The notes under the pieces: generated by a model
Told to the model about the DNA's origin: nothing
What the model saw: the letters and a program-made list of their open reading frames with translations, nothing else
Databases searched by the model: none
Program-made: the position numbers and the translations under genes
Part shown: positions 34,169 to 43,709 of the stretch, piece after piece
Layout: the number at the start of each line of letters is the position of its first letter
How positions within the stretch are numbered: the stretch's first letter is position 1
From: Alphaproteobacteria bacterium
GTDB lineage: Bacteria; Pseudomonadota; Gammaproteobacteria; Burkholderiales; Burkholderiaceae_C
Length of the DNA stretch: 64,000 nt
Assembly (NCBI GenBank): GCA_030054175.1
Contig: JASGCM010000002.1
Coordinates: 124,001 to 188,000, forward strand
Direction of reading: 5' to 3'

Positions 34169-34985
34169 TTACTCACTGACTTTTGCCTGCCTGAACCAGC
34201 GGTCCTACACGCAGTTGTTTGTAAAAAGTCTGATCGACACCGGTGTGGACTTGAATCGCGTCGTTGCCGTCGACAATGGCTCAACCGACGACACCTTTGA
34301 CTGGCTCCAAGCGCAAGGCATACAGACTCTGCAAAACAAAAAAAATCTGGGTTGCGGCGTCGCTTGGAATCAGGGTATCTGGCACCATCAATCTGAATGG
34401 ACCATCGTCATGAACAATGACGTCATTTGTGGATCAGATTGGCTGGATCAGTTACTGTCCCAAGCTATCTCACAGAAATTGCAGATCGCATCCCCGGCCA
34501 TGATCGAAGGGGTGCTGGACTATGATTTCCAGACAAAAAGCCGGGCTTGGGGGCAAAGCATGACAGGCTACGTCAGACACGGAACGGCACATGCGGTTTG
34601 CATGCTGATACACCAATCGGTTTGGGATCAAATTGGCTACTTTGCGCCGTTCACCCGATTGTTAGGTTATGAGGATGCCATTTTTTTCCAACGAGCTCGT
34701 GAAGCCAATCTGACCATGGGAATTGTCGGAGGCAGTTGGCTTCACCATTTCGGCATGACCACACAAAAAGCCATGAAGTTAGAAATGCATCTGAACCAGA
34801 GCGACAGTCTGGGCGATCGCCGATTGCTCAAGGAACATCTGAGAATGAGTTGGCTGGACAGAAAACTCTCCAGGTATCAGATTAAAAAACTGACTCATGA
34901 CGCTCGCTTGTACGAGTTGAAACATCATCAAAACACCATTCACGGAATCAATGACTCCGATCCGTCTGAAATTCGATGGATCTGA
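34152..34985 (+). CDS. Family 2 glycosyltransferase (rhamnosyltransferase-like)
   Basis: A 277-residue GT-A protein with AVDNGSTDDT, the MNNDVICG metal-binding segment and LLGYEDAIFFQRA, an arrangement seen in GT2 enzymes that add rhamnose and similar sugars. From the ATG 34152 it overlaps the O-acyltransferase by 17 bases, so the two are translated together. A longer in-frame start at 34068 would overlap the previous gene by 100 bases and is less likely. The donor sugar is unknown. It is the last plus-strand gene of the polysaccharide block. Confidence 0.85.
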   Translation: MSHHIDYSLTFACLNQRSYTQLFVKSLIDTGVDLNRVVAVDNGSTDDTFDWLQAQGIQTLQNKKNLGCGVAWNQGIWHHQSEWTIVMNNDVICGSDWLDQLLSQAISQKLQIASPAMIEGVLDYDFQTKSRAWGQSMTGYVRHGTAHAVCMLIHQSVWDQIGYFAPFTRLLGYEDAIFFQRAREANLTMGIVGGSWLHHFGMTTQKAMKLEMHLNQSDSLGDRRLLKEHLRMSWLDRKLSRYQIKKLTHDARLYELKHHQNTIHGINDSDPSEIRWI

Positions 34986-34997
34986 GGCTTTGCCCGG

Positions 34998-36098
34998 CTA
35001 TCGTTCGATCCAATGTTGGAGCAGACGATGGTATTGCTCCACTTCACCTTCCAGCGAGAAATGCTGATCCAGTCTTTGGCGAGCCGTTGCAGCCATTTGC
35101 GCGCGCAGGACAGGATCCAATCGCAACTGACGTATGCCCTGAGCCAATGATACGCAGTCGCCCGTTTTAAATAAAAGACCGGTCACCCCATCAAGGACCA
35201 GTTCCTGGGCACCACCAACGTCACTGGTCAGCACCGGCAGCCCAGCAGACATGGCCTCGGCAATTGCATTACCAATGCCCTCTCCAGGATGCAAGGTTGG
35301 CTGAACATACAAATCGGCCTCGCGTAAAAATGGGCGTACATCCGATTGAAAACCATGGAAGAACACCTGAGGCGCATCACTCACCAGCCCCTGTGTTTTC
35401 CGTTGCATTTCATCGCCAACACGTCCAACAATGTGAAACTCAATTCCCAAACCCAGCAACACAGGAACAGAAACCGACTCCAACAGCAATTGGAGTCCTT
35501 TGATGGGTCGATCATTGGCGATGCACAAGACCTTGAAAATGGGCTTATCTTCCTGGGTTCGTTCAATGGGTTGAAATAAAAAATCCGTGTTCAAGACCGA
35601 GTACCCTTGGTAGATGGTCTGAAAATGGGTTGAGTTCAGGTTCAGCAATCGTCCACGTTGCCGAGATAGCTCTCGCTCTATTGCTTTCGAAAAGGCCACG
35701 ATGGTGCCATAACGATCTGCCAGATACGTGATCCAATCCAGAGGGTTAAAAGCACTCATGCCACCTATAGCCCCTCGAGTGCCGATGATCGGAATCTGAA
35801 TCTTGAAGAGGAAACGGACCATCAGCGCCAAAAATAATGAGCGGCTGGTATAGCATAGACAGGCTTGAGGGTTGAAGTCACGGATCAATCCCCTCATGCG
35901 AAAGATCATGCTGGCATCCAGTCGATGAGCCGATTTCCCAAGCTCATGGAATTCGAGCCGTTCAGAGCCAAGCCGAGTCCACTCATTCTTTTCTTCCACG
36001 CAAACCAACACCCGATAGTCTCGGCTCAGCGAAAGCTGACTGAGTAGGTTGTAGGAATAACGATCCAGCGAACGAGAAAAGACGATGACTCGGTGCAT
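34998..36098 (-). CDS. Family 4 glycosyltransferase
   Basis: A 366-residue GT-B protein. The C-terminal half shows the nucleotide-sugar binding region: LCIANDRPIKGLQLLLES, FHGFQSDVRPFLREADLYVQPT, EGIGNAIAEAMSAGLPVLTSDVGG, the last carrying the EX7E-type glutamates. It is transcribed against the rest of the cluster and stops 12 bases from the convergent glycosyltransferase. It starts 11 bases after rng ends, so it may be read through from rng. Substrates are unknown. Confidence 0.88.
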   Translation of the reverse strand: MHRVIVFSRSLDRYSYNLLSQLSLSRDYRVLVCVEEKNEWTRLGSERLEFHELGKSAHRLDASMIFRMRGLIRDFNPQACLCYTSRSLFLALMVRFLFKIQIPIIGTRGAIGGMSAFNPLDWITYLADRYGTIVAFSKAIERELSRQRGRLLNLNSTHFQTIYQGYSVLNTDFLFQPIERTQEDKPIFKVLCIANDRPIKGLQLLLESVSVPVLLGLGIEFHIVGRVGDEMQRKTQGLVSDAPQVFFHGFQSDVRPFLREADLYVQPTLHPGEGIGNAIAEAMSAGLPVLTSDVGGAQELVLDGVTGLLFKTGDCVSLAQGIRQLRLDPVLRAQMAATARQRLDQHFSLEGEVEQYHRLLQHWIER

Positions 36099-36109
36099 AC
36101 GTATAGAAC

Positions 36110-37591
36110 TCAGATCAACACCACGTCGTACTCGTCGGGGTGCATGACCGGCTCGGCCAGCAGCGAGATGGGTTTGCCGATGAAGTCGCTCAGACCCGCC
36201 AGGTGTTGGCTCTCTTCCTCTGTCAACAAGTCAATTACCTTGGGGTGCGCCAGTACCCTGAACTCTCGGGGGTTGAATTGTCGCGCCTCACGCAAAATCT
36301 CGCGCAATATGTCGTAGGCCACTGAGCGTGGGGTTTTGACGATGCCCTTGCCCTGGCAGGCCTCACAGGGTTCACACAACAAATGCGCCAGGGATTCTCG
36401 GGTGCGTTTGCGTGTCATCTCGACCAATCCCAAACCAGAAAACTGGCTGACCATGGTTTTGACCCGATCACGCAACAAATGTTTGTTGAGTTCAGCCAAC
36501 ACAGATGCGCGATGGTCATCGTGCTGCATATCGATGAAGTCGATCACGATGATGCCCCCCAGATTGCGCAAGCGAAGTTGACGCGCAATGGCCCCGGCGG
36601 CTTCCAGATTGGTTTTGAATACCGTGTCCTCGAAATTGCGGGCACCGACATATCCACCGGTGTTCACGTCAACGGTCGTCAGCGCCTCGGTCTGGTCGAT
36701 GATGAGGTATCCCCCTGACTTCAAATCGACACGCCGTCCCAAGGCGCGGGATACTTCTTCGTCGATGCTGTACAAATCAAAAATGGGACGCTCACCTTTG
36801 TAGTGCTGCAAACGGGCCACTGCGCTGGGCATGAACTCTTGCCCAAAACCACGCAAGGCATGGCACTGCTCTTTGGAATCGATCCGGATGCTTTGCGTGC
36901 CCTCGCCCACCAAGTCACGCAACACCCTTTGCATCAGATTCAAATCCTGGTGCAACATGGATTTGGGTGGCAGTTGCTGCGATAACTCCCGGATGCGAGA
37001 CCAGGTTTTGCGCAAATACGCGATGTCCTCTGACAACTCGGCATCAGAGGCGTCTTCGGCGTTGGTGCGCAAAATGAACCCACCGTGCGCACTGCTGTTG
37101 ACTTGCTGGGCCAATGCCAACAAGCGCTTTCGCAAAACCTCTCTTTGTTCGGCCGGAATTTTTTGCGAAATGCCGATGTGGTCGTCCTGGGGCAAAAACA
37201 CCAACAGACGACCGGCGATGCTGATTTGGGTCGACAGCCTCGCGCCTTTGGTTCCCATGGGGTCTTTGATGACTTGCACCATCAGCGACTGCCCCTCGAA
37301 AATTTGTTTTTCTATGGGGGCTTGTGGCAGCTCGCGGGCAGTGCCTTCTGAATGCCTATGCAGCATATTGCCAACCAAATCAGCCACATGCAAGAAAGCG
37401 ACGCGATCCAATCCGATGTCTATGAAGGCCGACTGCATGCCGGGCAACACTCGGGTGACTTTGCCCAAATAGACATTACCCACCAAGCCACGCTCCAGGG
37501 TGCGCTCGACATGCAACTCTTGGACAGCACCGTGCTCCACCACGGCCACGAGGGTCTCTTGGGGAGACCAATTGATCAGTATGTCTTGCAT
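36110..37591 (-). CDS. rng: Ribonuclease G
   Basis: Endoribonuclease of the RNase E/G family that matures 16S rRNA 5' ends and decays some mRNAs. The 493-residue length and lack of a C-terminal scaffold point to RNase G rather than RNase E. It has the N-terminal S1 domain (GNVYLGKVTRVLPGMQSAF), the catalytic VDVNTG and FIDMQ acidic motifs, and the zinc-link CEPCEACQGKG. In related genomes maf lies directly upstream; here two sugar-nucleotide genes on the other strand separate them. Confidence 0.95.
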   Translation of the reverse strand: MQDILINWSPQETLVAVVEHGAVQELHVERTLERGLVGNVYLGKVTRVLPGMQSAFIDIGLDRVAFLHVADLVGNMLHRHSEGTARELPQAPIEKQIFEGQSLMVQVIKDPMGTKGARLSTQISIAGRLLVFLPQDDHIGISQKIPAEQREVLRKRLLALAQQVNSSAHGGFILRTNAEDASDAELSEDIAYLRKTWSRIRELSQQLPPKSMLHQDLNLMQRVLRDLVGEGTQSIRIDSKEQCHALRGFGQEFMPSAVARLQHYKGERPIFDLYSIDEEVSRALGRRVDLKSGGYLIIDQTEALTTVDVNTGGYVGARNFEDTVFKTNLEAAGAIARQLRLRNLGGIIVIDFIDMQHDDHRASVLAELNKHLLRDRVKTMVSQFSGLGLVEMTRKRTRESLAHLLCEPCEACQGKGIVKTPRSVAYDILREILREARQFNPREFRVLAHPKVIDLLTEEESQHLAGLSDFIGKPISLLAEPVMHPDEYDVVLI

Positions 37592-37674
37592 GGAAGTTTC
37601 ATGAACAGGTGATCAGTTTAACCATTTTGAAAGCAAAATCAGCGAAAATACCCTCTGAAGGAACAATTTTGGGC

Positions 37675-38649
37675 ATGAAAATACTCGTCACCGGGGCTGC
37701 CGGATTCATCGGCATGCACACCAGCCAGGCTTTACTTTCCGCAGGCCATGAAGTCATCGGCATCGATAACCTGAACGACTATTACAGCCCGCAGCTCAAA
37801 CGCGATCGACTGGCACGCCTGACGCCGAGTGCCGGTTTTCAATTCCACGTGATTGACGTCGCTGATGAGGCTGCCTTGATGTCCTTGTTTCGGGACCAGC
37901 GTTTCGAACAGGTCGTTCATTTGGCGGCCCAGGCCGGGGTGCGCTATTCGCTGACCCACCCGCAGGCTTATGTTCATTCGAATCTGATTGGCTTTGCCAA
38001 CATCCTTGAAGCCTGCCGTGCCCACCCCCCGTCGCATCTGGTCTATGCATCAAGCTCCAGCGTCTATGGCCGCAACAGCCAACTGCCTTACTCCGAGTCC
38101 GACGCCACCGATCAACCCGTCAGTCTGTATGCGGCCACCAAAAAGTCCAATGAGCTCATGGCCCACACCTACAGCCATTTGTATGGCTTACCGGCCACCG
38201 GGCTGAGGTTTTTCACGGTCTACGGCCCTTGGGGGCGCCCCGACATGTCACCCATGCTGTTTCTTGATGCCATCTTGGCCGGTCGTCCGATACAGGTCTT
38301 CAACCATGGTCAGATGCAGCGCGATTTCACTTACGTCGATGACATCGTTCGCGGGGTCATCGAAGTGCTCAAACGACCGCCTGTCCGCACCAACGATCAA
38401 GTTCCGCATCGCGTCCTCAATATCGGCAACCACAGCCCGGTGGGCTTGTTGGACTATGTGGCTTTGCTCGAGAAGTTGGCTCAACGGCCAGCCCACATCG
38501 AACTCAAACCCATGCAGCCTGGCGACGTCTTGGCCACCTATGCCGACACCCGAGCCATCCAGGCCTTGACCGGATTCAAGCCCGAAACTCCCTTGGAAGT
38601 GGGTTTGAGCCATTTCGTGAATTGGTATCGTGAATACCATGGGGCCTGA
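37675..38649 (+). CDS. UDP-glucuronate 4-epimerase family NAD(P)-dependent epimerase
   Basis: Short-chain dehydrogenase fold, 324 residues, with GAAGFIG (7-13) for NAD binding, ASSSSVYG and the catalytic YAATKK. The [13 protein letters not shown] segment near the N-terminus is typical of UDP-glucuronate 4-epimerases (CapI/LpsL), which make UDP-galacturonate. The next gene makes UDP-glucuronate, which supports the call. Start at ATG 37675, with GAAGGAA upstream. It faces away from rng (83 bases between starts). Confidence 0.9.
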   Translation: MKILVTGAAGFIGMHTSQALLSAGHEVIGIDNLNDYYSPQLKRDRLARLTPSAGFQFHVIDVADEAALMSLFRDQRFEQVVHLAAQAGVRYSLTHPQAYVHSNLIGFANILEACRAHPPSHLVYASSSSVYGRNSQLPYSESDATDQPVSLYAATKKSNELMAHTYSHLYGLPATGLRFFTVYGPWGRPDMSPMLFLDAILAGRPIQVFNHGQMQRDFTYVDDIVRGVIEVLKRPPVRTNDQVPHRVLNIGNHSPVGLLDYVALLEKLAQRPAHIELKPMQPGDVLATYADTRAIQALTGFKPETPLEVGLSHFVNWYREYHGA

Positions 38650-38690
38650 ATCCATGCCTCTCAAACCTTCCACCTGACTCACTCACACCC

Positions 38691-39857
38691 ATGAAAATCG
38701 CTGTCGCCGGATTAGGTTATGTCGGCTTATCGAATGCCGTTTTATTGGCCCAACACCATGAAGTGATGGCTTTTGATCTGATTGCCAACAAAGTAGATGC
38801 GGTCAATCAAATGACCTCTCCCATCGAAGACCAGGATATTTCACACTACCTGGCCAACAAACCGTTGCGCTTGCGCGCGACCACTGATGCCCGCGAGGCT
38901 TATGCCGGAGCCGATTTCGTCATCATTGCCACCCCCACCGATTACGACCCCCAGACCAATTACTTCAACACCCGATCGGTCGAGTCGGTCATCGAACAAA
39001 TCAAGGGCATCGAACCGAATGCAGTCATGGTCATCAAATCGACCGTGCCGGTCGGCTTCACGGCGCAAATGCGCGTCAAGCATCCGGCGCTGAATATCCT
39101 GTTCAGCCCTGAATTTCTGCGTGAAGGCAAAGCCTTGTACGACAACTTGTATCCCAGCCGCATCGTGGTGGGTGATCGCAGCGCACGCGGACAAGAATTT
39201 GCAAAGTTGTTGCAACAAGGGGCCATCCAATCAGACATCCCCACCCTTTTGACCGACAGCACCGAAGCCGAAGCGATCAAACTGTTTGCCAACACGTATT
39301 TGGCCATGCGCGTGGCCTACTTCAACGAATTGGACTCATACGCCGCCAGCCACGGACTGGACACCCGGCAAATCATCGATGGAGTGTGCCTGGATCCGCG
39401 CATCGGGAGCCACTACAACAACCCCAGCTTTGGCTACGGCGGCTATTGCCTTCCGAAAGACACCAAACAGTTGTTGGCCAATTACGATCAAGTACCTCAA
39501 TCGCTGATCAGCGCCATTGTCACGGCCAACAGCACCCGCAAGGACTTCATCGCGCAAGAAATTTTGAACCGGCAGCCCCGCACCGTGGGCATTTACCGTT
39601 TGGTGATGAAGGCCGGTTCTGACAACTGGCGCGCCAGCAGCATCCAAGGCATCATGAAGCGCATCAAAGTCAAAGGCATACCGGTCGTGGTCTATGAACC
39701 GGCCATGCATGAAAGGTCTTTTTTTGGCTCCCCGGTGGTGCAAGACTTGGCATCATTCAAAGCACAGGCTGATCTGATTGTCAGCAATCGCATGGCGTCA
39801 GAGTTGGAAGACGTGCGCGAGAAGGTTTACACACGCGACCTGTTTGGTCAGGACTGA
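38691..39857 (+). CDS. ugd: UDP-glucose 6-dehydrogenase
   Basis: Oxidises UDP-glucose to UDP-glucuronate with two NAD+. The 388-residue length is that of the enteric Ugd. Visible features are the N-terminal [13 protein letters not shown] nucleotide-binding loop, [20 protein letters not shown] and the catalytic cysteine Cys253 in [12 protein letters not shown]. It follows the epimerase by 41 bases and supplies its substrate. It converges on maf with 8 bases between the stops. Confidence 0.95.
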   Translation: MKIAVAGLGYVGLSNAVLLAQHHEVMAFDLIANKVDAVNQMTSPIEDQDISHYLANKPLRLRATTDAREAYAGADFVIIATPTDYDPQTNYFNTRSVESVIEQIKGIEPNAVMVIKSTVPVGFTAQMRVKHPALNILFSPEFLREGKALYDNLYPSRIVVGDRSARGQEFAKLLQQGAIQSDIPTLLTDSTEAEAIKLFANTYLAMRVAYFNELDSYAASHGLDTRQIIDGVCLDPRIGSHYNNPSFGYGGYCLPKDTKQLLANYDQVPQSLISAIVTANSTRKDFIAQEILNRQPRTVGIYRLVMKAGSDNWRASSIQGIMKRIKVKGIPVVVYEPAMHERSFFGSPVVQDLASFKAQADLIVSNRMASELEDVREKVYTRDLFGQD

Positions 39858-39865
39858 CGCGCTTC

Positions 39866-40468
39866 TCAGCCTTGGCGGATCAACCCCTGAATCAGCGCTG
39901 AGGTCTCATAAATCGGCAGGCCCATGATGCCGCTGTGGCTGCCACGAATGCTTGCGATGCGGGTGGCCGCCCTGCCCTGTATGGCATAGGCCCCTGCTTT
40001 GCCCATGGGCTCGCCGCTGCGCACATAAGAGTCGACCCAAGTTGGACTGAGGGCATCAAAACGCACCACCGATACACTCAGGGCGTGCCGCACGGTTCGC
40101 CCGGTGCCCACGGCAACCGCAGTCCACACCCGGTGCTCACGGCCTGACAAAGCCAAGAGCATCTGACGCGCATCAGCCGGGTTTTCAGGCTTGCCTAAAA
40201 TCCGTCGACCGAGCGCCACTGTCGTGTCAGCACAAAGCACAGGGGCGGAGGTCCACCCCAATCGTTGCCGCCGCCGCAAGGCAGCACGCAACTTCAGCAA
40301 TGTGACGCGCAGCACATAATCAGCGGGTGCCTCTCTAGGCAAAATCATCTCTAGCGCTTCTGCGTCTTCATCTGGGGTCGGCAAAAGCAATTCATGCCGC
40401 ACGCCCATTTGTTCCAGCAACAGTCGGCGGCGCGGGCTTTGTGAAGCCAAGTAGAGAAAATCGTGCAT
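39866..40468 (-). CDS. maf: Maf-type nucleoside triphosphate pyrophosphatase
   Basis: House-cleaning pyrophosphatase that hydrolyses non-canonical or excess NTPs. The 200-residue protein has the Maf motifs LYLASQSPRRRLLLEQ, VLCADTTVALG and YAIQGRAATRI. The start is ATG 40468 (a second ATG at 40471 directly precedes it); both overlap the rlmH stop. Subfamily substrate specificity cannot be judged here. It ends the purD...maf run. Confidence 0.93.
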   Translation of the reverse strand: MHDFLYLASQSPRRRLLLEQMGVRHELLLPTPDEDAEALEMILPREAPADYVLRVTLLKLRAALRRRQRLGWTSAPVLCADTTVALGRRILGKPENPADARQMLLALSGREHRVWTAVAVGTGRTVRHALSVSVVRFDALSPTWVDSYVRSGEPMGKAGAYAIQGRAATRIASIRGSHSGIMGLPIYETSALIQGLIRQG

Positions 40469-40935
40469 CATTCCCGGTGGTAAGGGTGTTGCGCCAACAC
40501 CGACCAGGCGCGATACAGTTGTTCGACCAAAAGCACCCGAACCATGGCGTGTGGCAAGGTCAAATCGGACAGGCGAACGCGTTCGTGAGCCTGATCGCGC
40601 AGCCCAGGGTCCAGCCCATCGGGGCCACCGATCACCAGACAAACCTCTTGCCCCAGTCCTTGCCACTGTTTCAGGCGTTCGGCCAGATCAAGGGTGCGCA
40701 TACGGTCACCCCGCTCATCCAACACCACCCGGTAACTGCCCTTGCCACAAGCCGACTCGATGCGCTCGCGCTCGGCAGCCATCAGAGCCGCAACACTCTT
40801 GCTGCCCCTGGGCTCGGTTCTCAAGGCCTTGATCTGGAACTTGATCTCAGCGGGGAAACGCTTGGCGTAATCGTCCCAAGCGGTCTGTGCCCAATCGGGC
40901 ACTTTTTGCCCTATGGCCACGACCGTCAACTTCAT
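40468..40935 (-). CDS. rlmH: 23S rRNA pseudouridine-1915 N3-methyltransferase
   Basis: SPOUT methyltransferase that makes m3-pseudouridine at position 1915 of 23S rRNA. From ATG 40935 it has 155 residues, the usual length, with [10 protein letters not shown] and the C-terminal [19 protein letters not shown] knot. It overlaps rsfS by ATGA and maf by ATGATG, so the three are translationally coupled. Confidence 0.97.
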   Translation of the reverse strand: MKLTVVAIGQKVPDWAQTAWDDYAKRFPAEIKFQIKALRTEPRGSKSVAALMAAERERIESACGKGSYRVVLDERGDRMRTLDLAERLKQWQGLGQEVCLVIGGPDGLDPGLRDQAHERVRLSDLTLPHAMVRVLLVEQLYRAWSVLAQHPYHRE

Positions 40936-41561
40936 GCTTTGCGCGGGCTGGTTTTGCGGGCCGGGGTTTTGGCGCTGGCCGGGGTTTTGCGGGCTGCGGA
41001 GGGCGACTTTGCAGTCATGGCGGACTTGCGCTTGGGTGCAGCCGTCTTGGGCTTGCCAGCGGCAGCCGAACCAGTTGTGGTTTGGGCCGCTCTGGGCTTG
41101 GCAGGGGCCTTCTTGGGTTTGGCTGTCGACTGTCCTGCGGCTGCGGACGATTTGGGAACGGCTTTGGGCTTGGCTGCGGGGGTGGCCACATTGTCGGCAC
41201 CATGCTTGAGTCGCACAGGTTTGTCGCCCCAAATCTCTTCCAGATGGTAGTACTGGCGAATGGCCGGCTGCATCACATGCACCACGGCAGCGCCGCAGTC
41301 GACAATGATCCACTCGCCGTTTTCCTCACCTTCGATGCGGGGTTTAGGGAACCCGGCGTCACGCACTTTATCGCGCACGATGGCGGCCAATGCCTTGGTT
41401 TGACGATTGGATGTGCCACTGGCAATGATCACGCGCTCGAACAGCGGAGACATGCTTTCGGTGTTGAACACCACGATGTCTTGGGCTTTGACGTCTTCCA
41501 GTCCATCGACGATGGCCCGCTGAAGTTTTTGCACGTCGCGTTTGGCACTGGTTTCAGTCAT
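40932..41561 (-). CDS. rsfS: Ribosome silencing factor RsfS with a long basic tail
   Basis: Binds ribosomal protein uL14 and blocks subunit joining when nutrients are scarce. Residues 1-117 from ATG 41561 form the whole RsfS domain ([45 protein letters not shown]). Residues 118-209 are an extra tail almost wholly of Lys, Ala, Pro, Ser, Thr and Arg (for example [13 protein letters not shown] and [12 protein letters not shown]), resembling histone H1 tails. The tail is in frame and is followed normally by rlmH (ATGA), so it is not a frameshift. It nearly doubles the usual size. Confidence 0.93.
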   Translation of the reverse strand: MTETSAKRDVQKLQRAIVDGLEDVKAQDIVVFNTESMSPLFERVIIASGTSNRQTKALAAIVRDKVRDAGFPKPRIEGEENGEWIIVDCGAAVVHVMQPAIRQYYHLEEIWGDKPVRLKHGADNVATPAAKPKAVPKSSAAAGQSTAKPKKAPAKPRAAQTTTGSAAAGKPKTAAPKRKSAMTAKSPSAARKTPASAKTPARKTSPRKA

Positions 41562-42148
41562 GTGTTGGGTACTTGGTAAAGTTGATGATGTTGAATATAG
41601 CCCAGCACCTGGGGGTCGATCCAGGGTGTCGGTTGCCCGAGTGCCACAGCTTGGCGAATTTGAGTGGCACTGATATCCCTGGGCGTCCAGGGCAACACGC
41701 TGGCTGAGGATAAGGTCGTATTTTGCCACTGACCGGCCTGCGGGTCCCGATCGGCCACCGCAATGTGCACATGACAGAGCAAATCACGCCATCGGTGCCA
41801 TGTTTCAAAACGCCGGGCTTGGTCGGCCCCGATGATCAAAAACCACGTCGCTTCGGGCCATTCGCGGCGCAATTCCTCGACGGTGTCGATGGTGTAGGTC
41901 GATCCCGCTCGCCGAGTTTCCCGGTCATCGACCACCACTTGGGGACAATCCCGAAAGGCCAGTTGGCACATCGCCACCCGGTCCTTGGCTGGGCTGGGGA
42001 TTTGATCCCGGTGCCAGGGCTGACCGGTGGGCAACACTCTCAAAGTCTGGAGCTTCAGTGCATCGATGGCGAAGCGGGCCAAAGCCACATGGGCAGCGTG
42101 CGGCGGATCAAACGTGCCACCCAACAAACCCATGCGAACTGCGTTCAT
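41558..42148 (-). CDS. nadD: Nicotinate-nucleotide adenylyltransferase
   Basis: Makes deamido-NAD from nicotinate mononucleotide and ATP. From ATG 42148 it has 196 residues with the nucleotidyltransferase motif [14 protein letters not shown] and the C-terminal DISATQIRQ. It overlaps hemF upstream and rsfS downstream by ATGA. nadD-rsfS is a widely conserved pair. Confidence 0.96.
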   Translation of the reverse strand: MNAVRMGLLGGTFDPPHAAHVALARFAIDALKLQTLRVLPTGQPWHRDQIPSPAKDRVAMCQLAFRDCPQVVVDDRETRRAGSTYTIDTVEELRREWPEATWFLIIGADQARRFETWHRWRDLLCHVHIAVADRDPQAGQWQNTTLSSASVLPWTPRDISATQIRQAVALGQPTPWIDPQVLGYIQHHQLYQVPNT

Positions 42149-43065
42149 GCGAGGTCTTTCAACCAATCGCGAGCCGTCAAGAAATCGGTGTACAAACGCG
42201 CCTCGGCCGATCCGGGTTCGGGTTGCCGTTGATAAGCCCAGCTGGCATGGCGGGGCATGGACAGCAAAATGGACTCGGTGCGCCCCCCCGACTGCAAGCC
42301 GAAATGGGTGCCCCGATCCCATACCAGGTTGAACTCGACATAACGGCCACGGCGGTAGCGCTGGTGGTCGATTTCGCGCTCTCCGAAGGGGGTGTCTTTG
42401 CGGCACTGCACGAGGGGCACATAAGCCTCGATCAGGCAATTGCCCACCGATTGCCACATCGCCCGATCATTCTCGGCACCCAACTCGGCAAAGTCATCAA
42501 AGAAAAGTCCACCGATGCCTCGGGGCTCGTTGCGATGCTTTAAGTAAAAATATTCGTCGCACCAGGCCTTGAACCGTGGATACAAATTCGGACCAAAACC
42601 TTGAACTGCGTCGCGGCAAACCCGGTGAAAATGCACTGCGTCCTCTTCAAAACCGTAGATCGGCGTCAAGTCCAATCCGCCGCCATACCAAGAAACCGAC
42701 TGACCCGCACGATTGACCACGGTGATGTTGCGCACGTTCATGTGGACCGTGGGGGCATAAGGATTGCGCGGATGAAACACCAGAGACACCCCCATGGCCT
42801 CGAAAGGCAAGCCCGACAGTTCGGGCCGATGCTGGGTGGCAGATGGCGGCAAGCTGGGCCCGGTGACATGCGAGAAGCCACAACCAGCGCGCTCAAACAC
42901 CGCACCATCTTCCAGGATCTTGGTGATGCCTTCACCTTGCAGGGTTTCACCGGCAGGCTTGCGCCAGTGATCGACCAAAAAGGCTTTGCCATCGATGTCT
43001 TCGATGGCTTGCGTGATGCGGGCTTGCAATCGCAGCAAAAAATCCTTGTTGATTTCAGCGCTCAT
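42145..43065 (-). CDS. hemF: Oxygen-dependent coproporphyrinogen III oxidase
   Basis: Converts coproporphyrinogen III to protoporphyrinogen IX with O2 in haem synthesis. The 306-residue protein shows family motifs [41 protein letters not shown] split across the middle and [21 protein letters not shown] near the end. Its presence points to an aerobic lifestyle. It is coupled by ATGA to the acyltransferase before it and to nadD after it. Confidence 0.97.
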   Translation of the reverse strand: MSAEINKDFLLRLQARITQAIEDIDGKAFLVDHWRKPAGETLQGEGITKILEDGAVFERAGCGFSHVTGPSLPPSATQHRPELSGLPFEAMGVSLVFHPRNPYAPTVHMNVRNITVVNRAGQSVSWYGGGLDLTPIYGFEEDAVHFHRVCRDAVQGFGPNLYPRFKAWCDEYFYLKHRNEPRGIGGLFFDDFAELGAENDRAMWQSVGNCLIEAYVPLVQCRKDTPFGEREIDHQRYRRGRYVEFNLVWDRGTHFGLQSGGRTESILLSMPRHASWAYQRQPEPGSAEARLYTDFLTARDWLKDLA

Positions 43066-43700
43066 GACTGCTCCTTGACGGTATCGGACGGCGGCAAAGG
43101 CCTCACTGGGGCCGCCTGTTGCGGGTGAAAACCTTTGGCATGACCCACGATGGCCTCAATGCGGACATAGTCGTTTTGGGGGTTGCCACTCAGGCGGATG
43201 AAATGTTGCAAGCGCAATTCGCGCCGACCATAGTCGAGAGTGCCCACTGCCAGCGGCATATGGGATTGGAAGGCCAAACGATAAAAACCACTCCTCCAGC
43301 CTGGCTGAAAAGAACGCGTGCCCTCGGGCGATAAACCCAGCCAAAACAAGCGTGACTCGGACTGGGCCTGCTGCAATTGCTCGATCATGTCATTGACCAC
43401 ACCCCCCGGGGCATGCCGATTCACGGGCACACCGCCAAAATGGCTCAGGCAGCGACCGAAGCCTGGAATTCGAAACAAACTGTCCTTGGCCCAAAAGTGA
43501 ATCTCAATGCCCATGGCGGCCTTGGCCAGCATGGCAATGATGAAGTCCCAGTTGCTGGTGTGCGGGTACACAATGGCGACGCCTTGCAAAGTGGGCAGGC
43601 CGTCAAAATGAACCTGCCAGCCCAACCATCCCAACACCCGACGAGCCCAGCGACTGCCCTGGAAGCGAATTGGATGCGGAGCCGGAAAATCGTTCAGCAT
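43062..43700 (-). CDS. PlsC-like 1-acyl-sn-glycerol-3-phosphate acyltransferase family protein
   Basis: A 212-residue acyltransferase with the HX4D motif in YPHTSNWDF and the substrate motif SPEGTRSF. The N-terminal region has one hydrophobic segment, consistent with membrane association. The tyrosine before the His motif and short length suggest a specialised relative rather than the main PlsC. It lies 9 bases after purD and overlaps hemF by ATGA, the usual Burkholderiales arrangement. Acceptor lipid unknown. Confidence 0.85.
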   Translation of the reverse strand: MLNDFPAPHPIRFQGSRWARRVLGWLGWQVHFDGLPTLQGVAIVYPHTSNWDFIIAMLAKAAMGIEIHFWAKDSLFRIPGFGRCLSHFGGVPVNRHAPGGVVNDMIEQLQQAQSESRLFWLGLSPEGTRSFQPGWRSGFYRLAFQSHMPLAVGTLDYGRRELRLQHFIRLSGNPQNDYVRIEAIVGHAKGFHPQQAAPVRPLPPSDTVKEQS

Positions 43701-43709
43701 GCCTGGGGT

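Noticed and set aside
26694-36098. Prophage or transposon carrying the glycan genes
   Set aside because: No transposase, integrase or terminal repeats; genes are tightly overlapped like a resident operon.
40441-41579. Plus-strand frames in the rsfS tail region
   Set aside because: They mirror the low-complexity Lys/Ala/Pro codons of rsfS on the other strand.
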